Shown here piece by piece: positions 8,264-17,125 of a DNA stretch of 64,000 nt. The position numbers and the translations under genes were made by a program. This DNA is from Streptomyces formicae (GTDB lineage Bacteria > Actinomycetota > Actinomycetes > Streptomycetales > Streptomycetaceae), in NCBI RefSeq assembly GCF_022647665.1, contig NZ_CP071872.1, positions 4,464,001-4,528,000 on the forward strand. Reading direction: 5' to 3'. The notes under the pieces are model-generated. The model made no database searches. It was not told where the DNA came from and saw nothing but the letters and a program-made list of their open reading frames with translations. The stretch's first letter is position 1. Every line of letters starts with the position of its first letter.

Positions 8264-9306
8264 TTGGCAGTCAACTCCGGGCGCGGGCGCCCTGTCACGG
8301 GAGTCTCCGCGACGATCTCGGATGTCGCCGAGGCGGCAGGCGTGTCGCGCCAGACCGTGTCCAACGTGCTCAACGCGCCGCACCGGGTGCGCCCCACGAC
8401 CCGCGAGCGGGTGGAGCAGGTCATCGCGGAGCTCGGCTACCACCCCAACCGGGTGGCCCGCTCGCTGCGCGCCAGTTCCCCGGGATGATCGGCTGCCGGA
8501 TCCAGCCGGTGTCCACCGGATCGGTGGCCGCGATCCAGGACCGCTTCCTGCACGCGCTCGCCGAGGCCGGACAGGCGGGCGACCATCATGTGCTGCTGTT
8601 CACCGCTCACGACACCGACGGGGAGAGCGAGCACTGCACGGCCCTGTGGCGGGCCGGCGCGGTGAGCGGAGTGGTGCTGTACGACATCGCCCCGGACGAC
8701 CCGCGGCCCGGGCGGCTGGCCGCCGCCGGGGTGCCGTTCGCCGCCTTCGGGCGTACGGCCACGGGGACCGACAGCTACAGCTGGGTCGACGTCGACAACG
8801 CCGCCGGTACGTCGGCCGCCGTCGACCACCTCGTGGCCGCCGGGCACCGGCGGATCGGGTTCCTGGGCTGGCCGGAGGGCACGAGCGTCGGCGACGCCAG
8901 GGCGCGCGGCTGGCTCACGGCGATGGACCGGCACGGGCTGCTCGCCGGAAGCCACCGCCTCGACGTCCGCGGCCAGGACACGATGGCGAACGGCACCCGC
9001 CTCACGGCGGAGCTGCTGGACCGCCCCGAGCCGCCGACCGCCGTCGTCGCCGCGACGGACACCCTCGGGGTGGGCGCCCTCCAGGCCCTGCGGGACCGCG
9101 GTCTGTCGCCCGGCGCGGACGTGGCCGTGGTGGGTTTCGACGACACGCCCGCCGCCTCGGCGATCGGGCTCTCCAGCCTCCGCCAGCCCATCGAGGAAGT
9201 GGGCCGGCTGATCATGACGGAGCTGCTGCGTCCGGCCGCCGAGGGCGACGGCGGTCCCACGCACCGCCTGCTGGAGCCGGAGCTGGTGGTGCGCGCCAGC
9301 GCCTGA
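8264..9306 (+). pseudogene. LacI-family transcriptional regulator, frameshifted
   Basis: The first frame (TTG at 8264, GGGGGA upstream) encodes the N-terminal HTH: ATISDVAEAAGVSRQTVSNV, then a hinge helix region ending VARSLRA, and meets a stop at 8486. The second frame continues without loss into the periplasmic-binding-protein-like effector domain (MIGCRIQPVSTGSVAA through VVAATDTLGVGALQALRDRG to LEPELVVRASA). Adding one G in the GGG at 8482-8484 gives an intact 347-aa protein. LacI proteins repress catabolic operons until a sugar ligand binds. Sites matching the one upstream occur near 20.5 kb, so its target is probably the ABC importer/GH65 operon. Likely a sequencing indel. Confidence 0.82.
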
Positions 9307-9778
9307 GCCCGGACCCGCGGCATGACGGTCGGCAGGGAGTTGCTTACCCCTGCCGACGAAGCCACTGGACGGCGCGGAGCACTTGCACGCACAGCACGCC
9401 CGGCATCTGGACGCCGTCGCGATCGATGATCGCGCCGTGGTGACAACTCACACCACTCGCCCAGTTCGCCAGGGCCCCGCCTGGATGAAGCAGCCGTTGA
9501 CGGTGATGGTCTTCGGCCGGGCGTCACCACCGGCCGGAAGCGCGCGCACCCATGCTTCCAGCAGGCGGCACGCCGTCACCAGGGTTTCCTGCTGGCCCGG
9601 AACGGTGCGTCCGGCACGGCTACACAGGGCGAGTAGGGCGACGGGACCTCCGATTGTCTAGGGTTGCGAGCCGACCTCACAGGTAATCAGGCAGCAAGGC
9701 AGGCACGTGAGGCATGTTTCCCGTCTCGCCTGAGCCTCCTCGTGAGGGACAGCGTGCTCTCATCGCCGCGGAGACTGG
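9307..9778. other. Intergenic region without a supported gene
   Basis: These 472 bases lie between the lacI stop and the end of the convergent XRE regulator. A 92-residue open frame exists on the plus strand (9383-9661), but it lacks a ribosome site, domain or convincing composition. The opposite-strand frames are equally unconvincing. It may hold decayed sequence; no repeats, RNA gene or clear terminator was seen. Confidence 0.5.
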
Positions 9779-11149
9779 CTACGCGAGGGCGCCGACGCGA
9801 TGAGTGAACGCCCGTACACCGGGGAGGGTGCGGTCATGCCGCATCAGAGTGGCAGCCATGGTCTGGACCGAGCCGCGCCGGACCTCCTGTGGTGCTGCTT
9901 GCTCGGCGGCCAGGAGTGCTCGGTAGCAGCGGTCGGGCTTGCCCCATTGATCGAAGGCGCGGGCGACGTCGATCCAGTATCGGGCCTGGCGTTCTGTGGT
10001 GGGCAGGGCGGCGGGATCGATGCGGCGCGCGTGCTCGATGGCTTGGCCCGCGTCACCGAGCAGGTGGCTGATGGAGACCCGGTGGAGGAGAACCTGGCTG
10101 GGGCCGAAGACAGTGCCGCGGAGCAGTGCGTCATGGCCGAGTTGCCCGGCGGTGGCTTCGGCTTCGGCGATGAGGGCGTGGGCGGTGTGCCGGTCGCCTA
10201 GCTTCGCTGCGGTGTAGGCGGCGGTGGCGTACAGGTTGCCCTGGACGGAGAGACGTTCGGTGAGGTCGGTTGTGCGGTTGCCGGTGAGTTGCTGCGCGGC
10301 GGTGACGGCGACGTCGGTGGCGCGGGCGTGATGTCCCTGGCGGCGCCAGGCGGAGGAGATCATGCGGTGGGCTTCGGCGACGGTGAGGGCGTCCGCGCCG
10401 CCGAGTGCCGCGGTGAGTGCCCGGTCGGCGGTGACGGCGGCCAGGCCGTCTTCGCCGAGCTTGATGCACAGACGGGTTGCGGTGGTGTAGAGCTCGGCGA
10501 CCGCGGTTGCCGCCTGCTCCGGGTACCCGTGTGCGCCGAGGGCCTCGGCGAGGGCGATCCGGGCCGGGAGTGCGCGGGCAAGGGTGTCGTAGCGGCAAGC
10601 GCTGAAGTCGCTTCGGGAGGCGTTCACCACTGCGGTGACGGCGGACGGGGTGGGGTCCGGGGCGAGGGCCTGGCCGTGCTGCCGGTGGAGCAGGAGGTCT
10701 TCCAGGCCGGACAGGCACGGCTGTGCCGGGCCGTGGGCGGCGGCTGACGGTCCGAGGACCGCGCTGGCGGTGGCTCCGGCCATGCCTGCCAGAAGCTTTC
10801 GGCGTCGCACCGGGTCGTCTCCCTCTTCGCCGAACAGAGTCTGTGTACCCACCCTAGTGGCGCCGGTTCGGTCCGAGGAGGCTCGCTGCTGTTGCGGCGC
10901 GAGGCCGAGCAAGTGCGGAGGGATGTCGAGGCAGTCGGCGAGGTTCCGGAGCAGCAGCACATCGCGCATGGGCTGCTTGCCGCGCTCCATCCGGGACAGG
11001 GAGGCCGCGGTATATCCGACCTGCGTGCCCAGTTCGGCGAGCGTGATGTCGGCGGCGCGGCGGGCTAACCGGACGATCGTGCCGGCATCGCGGTGGGCGA
11101 GCGCGTCACGCATAGCCGCTGAGCGCCAGATCGGATGGGTGTTGTCCAC
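9779..11149 (-). CDS. XRE-family regulator with TPR-like ligand domain (456 aa)
   Basis: The HTH lies at residues 20-75 (ADITLAELGTQVGYTAASLS, then RMERGKQPMRD). A hydrophobic Ala-rich stretch preceded by RRRK (about 116-140, RRRKLLAGMAGATASAVLGP) looks like a Tat-type motif but is internal and more likely part of the fold. The remaining 300 residues form helical TPR-like repeats (AAYTAAKLGDRHTAHALIAE). Such regulators are frequent in Streptomyces and often bind peptides or small signals. The GTG start has AGGAGG six bases upstream. It is divergent from a small gene and the epimerase, and probably regulates that cluster. Confidence 0.82.
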   Translation of the reverse strand: MDNTHPIWRSAAMRDALAHRDAGTIVRLARRAADITLAELGTQVGYTAASLSRMERGKQPMRDVLLLRNLADCLDIPPHLLGLAPQQQRASSDRTGATRVGTQTLFGEEGDDPVRRRKLLAGMAGATASAVLGPSAAAHGPAQPCLSGLEDLLLHRQHGQALAPDPTPSAVTAVVNASRSDFSACRYDTLARALPARIALAEALGAHGYPEQAATAVAELYTTATRLCIKLGEDGLAAVTADRALTAALGGADALTVAEAHRMISSAWRRQGHHARATDVAVTAAQQLTGNRTTDLTERLSVQGNLYATAAYTAAKLGDRHTAHALIAEAEATAGQLGHDALLRGTVFGPSQVLLHRVSISHLLGDAGQAIEHARRIDPAALPTTERQARYWIDVARAFDQWGKPDRCYRALLAAEQAAPQEVRRGSVQTMAATLMRHDRTLPGVRAFTHRVGALA

Positions 11150-11211
11150 AGCTGACCTCCTACTGGGCTCATTGTCCCGTCAAACCGCGCTACAGCACGG
11201 AAAGTTGTAAG

Positions 11212-11234
11212 CCGTTTACGTCTGGTGCAAACGG
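11212..11234. promoter_or_regulatory. Inverted repeat in the divergent XRE promoter region
   Basis: CCGTTT and AAACGG arms separated by 11 bases lie 63 bp upstream of the XRE start and about 110 bp upstream of the 80-aa gene. The position between divergent genes suits an operator for the XRE protein. The arms are short, so chance is possible. Confidence 0.3.
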
Positions 11235-11345
11235 TGTGCGTGCCGAGAGGATGCACCTCCCCTTGCTGGGTGGGCTGCGGTGTCCTCGTAACCACGACGG
11301 CGCGCATCAGAGCGGGCCGCAGGCGATCCCCGAGGGAAGAGCGAG

Positions 11346-11588
11346 ATGCAGGAGACCCCGACTGGCCAGAGCATGTGGGCGTCGGTCACCCACGCGACGC
11401 CGCTGAAGCGGGACGCGGCGTACGACCACCGCGCCCAGCAGGCCGCCCTGGATATCGAGCTCCACCACACCGATGGCCGGACCGTTCAGGCGGTGCTCGT
11501 CCTGACCCCCGACCAGGTGGAGCTGTACGCCATTCAGTTCGAGCAGCTCATCGCCAAGCGCGAGCAGGCCCGCCAGGCGGGCCGGTGA
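11346..11588 (+). CDS. Small hypothetical protein (80 aa)
   Basis: This 80-residue product starts with ATG after a GAGGGAAGAGCGAG purine run. The central part alternates hydrophobic and polar residues (LDIELHHTDGRTVQAVLVLT), suggesting a small beta sheet, followed by a helix (VELYAIQFEQLIAKREQARQ). There is no signal peptide, membrane segment or metal motif. The gene sits 32 bp before the epimerase on the same strand and is divergent from the XRE regulator, so it is probably the first gene of the sugar-modification operon. I do not recognise its family; a small regulatory or accessory protein is possible. Confidence 0.65.
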   Translation: MQETPTGQSMWASVTHATPLKRDAAYDHRAQQAALDIELHHTDGRTVQAVLVLTPDQVELYAIQFEQLIAKREQARQAGR

Positions 11589-11620
11589 CACCGCACACCT
11601 CACCACGGCATGGAGGCACC

Positions 11621-12724
11621 GTGCACGACATCCAGTTGAAGGAACTCGCCGGCCGGACCGTGCTGGTCACCGGCGGAGCCGGTCTGATCGGCAGCCGGAT
11701 CGCCGCCTGCCTGCGCCAAGTGGGAGCCCGGCCGATCCTGCTGTGCACGCTGGACGCCTATCCCCGCAACACCTATCGCGACCTGTTCGGAGTCGACCCC
11801 ACCGACCCGGACGTCATCGTCGGCAACATCCAGAACCCGGACGTGGTCAGGATGGCGTTAGCCGAATCCGACTACGTCATCCACGCCGCCGCCCTCGCCG
11901 ACGTCGCCGCCTGCATCCGCAAGCCCATGGCGGCGATCCACACCAACATCACCGGCACCCAGGTACTGCTCGACGCGATAGCCGCCTGCGAGCGGACCCG
12001 CCGGCTCGTCTTCGTCTCCTCCGCCAGCGTCTACGGCAACGGCAACCCGGAAGACTGGGCACGCCCGTGCGAGGAGCACCGGACCGTGCGCAAGCTGCTG
12101 GAAACCGTCTATGACAGGGTGCCGCCGCAGTTCCACGAGCACACGCAACTGCGGCCGATGTCCGTCTACGCCAACACCAAGGCGTGGGGCGAGACGCAGA
12201 CCGCTCTCACGCTGGGTGCCGTGGGCACCTCGTACACGGTCGTGCGGTACTTCTCCGTCTACGGAGAGCCGCAGGTCATCAAGGAGAACAGCCATTCGTG
12301 GGTGGTCGCGTGGTTCGCAACCCGCGCCGCCCTGGGGCTGCCCCTGCACCTCAACGGCGGCGGCCACCAGATCCGGGACCTGGTCCACGTCGAGGACGTC
12401 GCCGCCGCCACCGTGCGGGCCCTTGTCGCCCCGCGAGCCCACAACGAGACGGTCAACATCGGCACCGGCACTCCCACCAGCATCCGTACCGTGGCCGAGC
12501 TGGTCGCCGAGCAGTACCCGGGCACCCGGTTCGTGGAGACGCCGATGCCGCCCGGTGACCCGCTCGGCGGCTACGCGTCCACCCACCGGTTGGACGCGGT
12601 ACTCGGCTGGCGGCCAGCCATCACCGTCAAGGAGGGGGTGGCCCGCTACGCGTACTGGCTGGGCAAGACCCCACAGGCGATCCCCGCGTGGCTGCGGGTC
12701 CAAGCCGAGGCCACGACCGCCTGA
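11621..12724 (+). CDS. NAD-dependent epimerase/dehydratase (extended SDR, 367 aa)
   Basis: The Rossmann NAD site is VLVTGGAGLIGSR at about residues 13-25. The catalytic Ser lies in VFVSSASVYGNG and the Tyr/Lys pair in SVYANTKAWGE, all conserved in UDP-glucose 4-epimerase-like enzymes. The C-terminal half has the usual RDLVHVEDVA and GTGTPTSIRTVAELV segments. It should act on an NDP-sugar. The start is a GTG with TGGAGGC just upstream, chosen over longer in-frame extensions that would run through the previous gene. It is followed tail to tail, with no gap, by the GT2 gene; the two stop codons abut. Together they suggest synthesis and transfer of an unusual sugar. Confidence 0.85.
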   Translation: MHDIQLKELAGRTVLVTGGAGLIGSRIAACLRQVGARPILLCTLDAYPRNTYRDLFGVDPTDPDVIVGNIQNPDVVRMALAESDYVIHAAALADVAACIRKPMAAIHTNITGTQVLLDAIAACERTRRLVFVSSASVYGNGNPEDWARPCEEHRTVRKLLETVYDRVPPQFHEHTQLRPMSVYANTKAWGETQTALTLGAVGTSYTVVRYFSVYGEPQVIKENSHSWVVAWFATRAALGLPLHLNGGGHQIRDLVHVEDVAAATVRALVAPRAHNETVNIGTGTPTSIRTVAELVAEQYPGTRFVETPMPPGDPLGGYASTHRLDAVLGWRPAITVKEGVARYAYWLGKTPQAIPAWLRVQAEATTA

Positions 12725-13600
12725 TCAGATGACCGGCGGTCGGCCCAGGCGGGCCATGCGCCACACCGTGGACCACCGCATCGGCCGACGGGGCGGGCAC
12801 GGGGTGCGAAGACCCTCGGCGAACCCGCCGAACCAGGCCCGAAGGCCCGCCGCAGACCGGGTGCGGGCCACCGTGAGCACGGCCCAGAGACCCAGGTAGA
12901 CGGGCACGAGGAGGGCGGGAAGGTGCCGCTTGGCGAGCCAGACCCGGTTACGGGCAACCATGCGGTAGAAGACCGCGTGCCGGGTCGGCGACGTCCACGG
13001 ATGCCGGAGTACCAGCTCCGGGTCGTAGAGCACCTTCCACCCCGCGTCCAGTGCCCGCCAGGCCAAGTCGGTCTCCTCGTGCGCGTAGAAGAACGGCTCG
13101 GGCCAGTCACCGATCTGGTCCAGCATCCGCATGGACAGCCCGTGCCCGCCACCGAGGAACGTCGTCACCAGCCCGCCGCGCATCGGATCAGCCGCCCGCA
13201 GGCGCGGAACGTGACGGCGCTGGGTGCAGCCGTGTTCGTCGGCGATGCGGAAACTGACGACGCCGAGCTTCTCGTCCGACGCGTACAGCTCCGCGAGCCT
13301 GGTGAAGACGTCCGGGCTGATCAGCAGACCGTCATCGTCCAGGTCCACCACCACATCGACATCCCCGAACTCCCGCAGCCGGGCCAGTGCGGCGTTCCTG
13401 CCGCCGGCCACCCCCAGGTTCTCCGGCAGTTCGACACCGGTCACCCCCTCCAGCAGGGGTGGCAGCGATGAACCGTTGCCGACGACCACCACCCGTGCCG
13501 CAGGCGTTTCCTGCCCGGCAACCGATGCAAGGAGGTCGGCCAGCTCGGCGGGCCGCGTGCCCATCGTCAAGATGGCGACGCCTACGCGCGGGTGACGCAC
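12725..13600 (-). CDS. Family 2 glycosyltransferase (291 aa)
   Basis: The GT-A fold begins at VGVAILTMGTRPAELADLL. The metal and nucleotide-sugar binding acidic cluster is VDLDDDGLLISPDVF near residue 95, and the acceptor-side motif is PFFYAHEETDLAWRALDAGW near 185, matching rhamnosyl/GT2-type transferases. A hydrophobic stretch near 230-250 (LPALLVPVYLGLWAVLTVAR) is a probable membrane segment, so it likely works at the inner face of the membrane. The start is GTG with GGAGAG upstream. It is divergent from the beta-helix protein and convergent with the epimerase. The acceptor is unknown. Confidence 0.83.
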   Translation of the reverse strand: MRHPRVGVAILTMGTRPAELADLLASVAGQETPAARVVVVGNGSSLPPLLEGVTGVELPENLGVAGGRNAALARLREFGDVDVVVDLDDDGLLISPDVFTRLAELYASDEKLGVVSFRIADEHGCTQRRHVPRLRAADPMRGGLVTTFLGGGHGLSMRMLDQIGDWPEPFFYAHEETDLAWRALDAGWKVLYDPELVLRHPWTSPTRHAVFYRMVARNRVWLAKRHLPALLVPVYLGLWAVLTVARTRSAAGLRAWFGGFAEGLRTPCPPRRPMRWSTVWRMARLGRPPVI

Positions 13601-13688
13601 GGATGAACTCTCCGTTCCTCGGGACTGGTGCCGGTGATGTTAGCCGCCCAGAGGAACGGCCACCGACCACATCACTGGAAGGCCACCG

Positions 13689-14414
13689 ATGCCCACCATC
13701 CGACTCGGCGATTACCTGACCGTTCCCACCAGCGGACTGCTGGACGGCACCCCGTACGAGCATCTGGAGAAGGCCGAGCTGTCCGACTTCCTCACGCTCT
13801 GGGTGGACTGGCACTGCCAGGCCCTCTCCCGGCTCCCGCACCGCATCCACCCCACCGCGCAGATCCACCCGACCGCGATCATCGGCGACGACGTGATCAT
13901 CGGCCCCCGCGCACGCGTGTGGGAATTCTCCACCATCCGCGCCGGCTCCGTGCTCTGCGCCGACGTCTCGGTCGGCTTCAACTGCGAGGTCACCCGCTCC
14001 TTCCTCGGTGAACGCGCCGTCCTCGGCCACCGCATCGGAATCAACCGCACCCTCGTGGGCGCCGACGCCCACCTGTCCGCCAACCTGACCGTCGCAGCCA
14101 TCAGCATGTGGAGCCCCCACATGAACAACCCCGAACGGGAGATCATCCTGCGTGCCCCCGACGGCCTCTACCGTTGCGGCACACCACGGTTCGGGGCCCT
14201 GATCGGCGACCGGGTCCAAACCGGCAACAGAATCAGCCTCGGCCCCGGCCTCGCACTCGGCCGCGACTGCCGGATCGCCAGCGGCGTCACCCTGGCCGCA
14301 CGCACCATCCCCGACCACAGCGTCATCACCGCCCCGCACGCTTCCGACGTCCACATCCGGCAGCGCCCCGCACACCGCGGGAGGACCCCGGTGCCCGGCT
14401 CGGACGCATGCTGA
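13689..14414 (+). CDS. Left-handed beta-helix (hexapeptide-repeat) transferase-like protein (241 aa)
   Basis: From about residue 50 the protein carries hexapeptide-type repeats (IHPTAQIHPTAIIGDDVIIG, then ARVWEFSTIRAGSVLCADVS) typical of acyltransferases and of NDP-sugar N-acetyltransferases. The N-terminal 45 residues are non-repeat, and the last 15 (RPAHRGRTPVPGSDAC) look disordered. ATG at 13689 has GGAAGG upstream. The gene is divergent from the glycosyltransferase, 88 bp apart. With the epimerase and GT2 it probably completes a sugar modification pathway, for example O- or N-acylation; the His usually catalytic in such enzymes cannot be fixed by eye. The donor and target are unknown. Confidence 0.72.
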   Translation: MPTIRLGDYLTVPTSGLLDGTPYEHLEKAELSDFLTLWVDWHCQALSRLPHRIHPTAQIHPTAIIGDDVIIGPRARVWEFSTIRAGSVLCADVSVGFNCEVTRSFLGERAVLGHRIGINRTLVGADAHLSANLTVAAISMWSPHMNNPEREIILRAPDGLYRCGTPRFGALIGDRVQTGNRISLGPGLALGRDCRIASGVTLAARTIPDHSVITAPHASDVHIRQRPAHRGRTPVPGSDAC

Positions 14415-14494
14415 CGTGCGGCCTACCACCAAAGGTGAGAACGGCTCCTGGACGCCTACGACGGGGCCGGTGCCCCTGGGCCTGGGCAGTACGT

Positions 14495-14535
14495 CGGTGC
14501 CTGGCAGCTCCTCGATGAGGAGCTGCCAGGCACCG
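14495..14535. terminator. Strong hairpin, probable bidirectional terminator
   Basis: A perfect 19-bp stem (left arm 14495-14513, right arm 14517-14535) closes on a three-base GAT loop. It lies in the 371-bp gap (14415-14785) between the convergent beta-helix gene and the GH65 gene. The rest of that gap shows no supported gene. There is no T run, as is usual for Streptomyces terminators. Confidence 0.75.
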
Positions 14536-14785
14536 TGCGCCGCATCGGCATCGGCCCGGCTGTCGTCCTCCGCGGGCGACCAGGCTCGGCAGCACGTTCA
14601 GCCTGCGCCCCACCCCTGTGGGAGGCCACCGCGGGGGCCGTCCTGGGCACGGCATGGCTGCTTCCGTCGCCCGTGCCGCGTATACGCTCACTCGGCCTGC
14701 TGAAAAGGTGAGCGGCCCGGGCGGAATGCGTGGGCGCGACGCGACCGCCGGTGTGCAGCCGCGCACGAGCCGCCCCCGGCGGGGG

Positions 14786-17125
14786 TCAGTCGGCGCCGCC
14801 GGGTGCGTGCCGTCGTGTGGCGACGGTGATCTCGCCGCCGGGGGGCACGCGGTGGCGGGCGGCGCCCGCCTCGACGGGGAGCGGGGCGCCCTCGCACAGC
14901 CGCACCGTCGTACGGACGCGGCGGATGTCGACCTCGAAGGTCCGTCCCCGCCAGCGCAGCCCGCGCAGCGTGATGCCGTCCAGTTCGTCCGGCAGGATCG
15001 GCGCCAGCTCGACGTGGTCCGCGCGCCAGCGCAGCCCTGAGTAGCCGTACAGGAACTCCTGGAGGAAGCCGCCGTGGCCGGTGAGGAAGGTGAAGGCACC
15101 CCCCGTGCGGCCCTCGGCGAACTGGGCGAAGGGCGGGCGGACGAACGGCTCCACGCTGCGCCGGGTGTGCTCGAACGCCGCCTTCGCGTCGCCGAGCGCC
15201 GCGTACACGACGGAGTGCACGGAGTCCGTCATGGACGGCCCGTCCTCGTGGGTGCGGGGCCGGTAGTACGCCAGATCCGCCCTGGTGACCTCCTCCGGCT
15301 GCTCGTGCTCCCACGGGTAGGTCAGCATCACGACGTCGGCCTGCTTGATCCGCTCGCCCGCGTACCCGGCGAACTCCGGGTGGACGCCGAGCCGTTCGTC
15401 GAAGAGGACGACGAGGCCGTCGGCGACCTCCGTCCACCGGGGGTCGGGCCGCTCCCCCAGTGCGACGGCCGCCTCGGCGGCGAAGCGCAGACAGGCGCGC
15501 GCGGCCACGTTGGTGTAGACGGAGTCGTCGTGCGGGTCCTCGGCGTACTCGTCCGGCGGGATGACGCCGCGGATGTGGTACGAACCGTCCGCATCGGCGG
15601 CCGCACGGCTCGCCCAGAAGTCCGCGACCCCGGCGAGGACCGGCCGGCCCTTGTCGCGCAGCCAGCGTTCGTCGCCCGTGGCCAGCCAGAACTGCCGGAA
15701 GGCCAGGGCCACATCGGAGCTGACGTGCAGCTCGTAGCGGCCGAAGGGGGCCCAGGAGGGGGTGTCCTCGGCGCCGTGCAGACCGCTCTCCCAGGGGAAG
15801 CGCACGCCCCGGTGGCCGCCGTCGGCGGCGTAGGCGCGGGCGGCCCCGAGGCGGTCGACGCGGTAGTCGAGCACGCTGCCCGCGATGCCGGGGTGCTGGG
15901 CGAGGAGGCTCGGCCAGATCCAGGTCTCGGTGTCCCAGAAGACATGGCCGTTGTAGCCGTCGCTGGAGAGTCCGGCCGGGGAGGGCGACCACGGGGAGCC
16001 CTCCCGGACACTGGTCAGGAGGTAGAACTTGGCGGCGCGCACCTGCCGTTGGAGCCGGGCGTCACCGCGTACGACGATGTCGCCCTCCCATTCGCGCAGC
16101 CAGACCCGGGCGTTGTCCGCCGCGAGCCGCTCGTATCCGGCCCGTGCGGCGTCCTCTGCCGCGCGACGGGCCAGGGCGAGGGGGTCGTCCGTGTCGTGGC
16201 CGGTGGCGATGCCCACGTACTTGGTGAAGGTGTACGTGTCACCCGCGACGGCTGCGACGTCAAGGCGCTGAGCGGCGTCACCGGGTGAGGCGCAGGGGGC
16301 GCCGCCCGGCCCGCGCAGCACGGAGACGACCGCGGCGGGAATGCCGCTGCCCTCGGCCACGGCGGTGAACCTGACCTGCCCTTGCCCCGCGTCGGTGCGT
16401 ACGTCCCGCAGCCTGCTCGCGGCCCGGCCGTCCAGGCTGTCGGTCACCTCCAGCCGTCCGCTCCAGTGCGGGGTCACGGTCACGGTGACGGCCGCTACGT
16501 GGGGGCGGGAGCGGTCGGTCAACAGCTCGTAGCGCACGTCGGCCACCCGGCCGGCCGGCGAGGTCCAGCGGGCCGCGGTGGTGATGACGCCGGTGCGCAG
16601 GTCGAGGCACTGACGGTAGGCGTCGATGCCGCGGGGGGTCACCGGCAGCGGGATGCCCACGGCGGCCCAGTCCCCGCCGACGAGCTCCGCGTGCTCGGAT
16701 TCCGTGCTGCCGCAGGGGAACGCCTCGTTGAACGTGCCGCTGCCGTCGCCGACGTCGAGGGCCGACCAGGCCGGCAGGGCCGCCTTGCGCGACCACTCCC
16801 CCGCGTGTCCGGTGTAGAGGCCGACGACATGGAACTGGGTGCGGACCGGGCCGTCGGCGAATCCGTTGCCGGCTGCCGGTACCCGCGCCGCCAGATAGCC
16901 GTTGCCGGTGAAGGCGGGGTGGTGGTCGGTGACGGGGTCGTCCGCCGTCAGCACCCACTCGTCCGAGGCCGTGTCGCTGCTCGGCCCGCTCGCCGCATCG
17001 GTGCCGGCTCCGGTGCTCGGTCCGCTCGCCGCTCCGGTGCCCGGTCCGCTCGCCGGTCCGCTCGCCGCTCCGGTGGTCGGTCCGCGGCTCGGTCCGGTGC
17101 CCGGTCCGCTCCTCGTGTCCGTCAC
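14786..17125 (-). CDS. GH65-family glycoside hydrolase or phosphorylase (779 aa)
   Basis: Motifs follow the GH65 order: VFWDTETWIWPSLLA near residue 395, GVIPPDEYAEDPHDDSVYTN with the catalytic Glu near 530, and AFTFLTGHGGFLQEFLYGYS near 705. The last motif has the GHGGFLQ form seen in hydrolytic members (acid trehalase and glucosylgalactosyl-hydroxylysine glucosidase type) rather than in phosphorylases, so an intracellular alpha-glucosidase-like hydrolase is favoured. There is no signal peptide. The first 50 residues are a Gly/Ser/Thr/Pro/Ala repeat encoded by a GC-rich tandem repeat (about 16980-17105). The GTG start abuts the TAA of the permease gene upstream, making it the last gene of the importer operon. 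It probably cleaves the imported disaccharide. Confidence 0.82.
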   Translation of the reverse strand: MTDTRSGPGTGPSRGPTTGAASGPASGPGTGAASGPSTGAGTDAASGPSSDTASDEWVLTADDPVTDHHPAFTGNGYLAARVPAAGNGFADGPVRTQFHVVGLYTGHAGEWSRKAALPAWSALDVGDGSGTFNEAFPCGSTESEHAELVGGDWAAVGIPLPVTPRGIDAYRQCLDLRTGVITTAARWTSPAGRVADVRYELLTDRSRPHVAAVTVTVTPHWSGRLEVTDSLDGRAASRLRDVRTDAGQGQVRFTAVAEGSGIPAAVVSVLRGPGGAPCASPGDAAQRLDVAAVAGDTYTFTKYVGIATGHDTDDPLALARRAAEDAARAGYERLAADNARVWLREWEGDIVVRGDARLQRQVRAAKFYLLTSVREGSPWSPSPAGLSSDGYNGHVFWDTETWIWPSLLAQHPGIAGSVLDYRVDRLGAARAYAADGGHRGVRFPWESGLHGAEDTPSWAPFGRYELHVSSDVALAFRQFWLATGDERWLRDKGRPVLAGVADFWASRAAADADGSYHIRGVIPPDEYAEDPHDDSVYTNVAARACLRFAAEAAVALGERPDPRWTEVADGLVVLFDERLGVHPEFAGYAGERIKQADVVMLTYPWEHEQPEEVTRADLAYYRPRTHEDGPSMTDSVHSVVYAALGDAKAAFEHTRRSVEPFVRPPFAQFAEGRTGGAFTFLTGHGGFLQEFLYGYSGLRWRADHVELAPILPDELDGITLRGLRWRGRTFEVDIRRVRTTVRLCEGAPLPVEAGAARHRVPPGGEITVATRRHAPGGAD

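Noticed and set aside
7370..9306. SDR and LacI as parts of one pathway
   Set aside because: Shared intergenic operator is noted, but nothing in the SDR sequence ties it to sugar metabolism.
9383..9661. 92-codon frame after lacI
   Set aside because: No ribosome site, no recognisable domain and weak codon bias.
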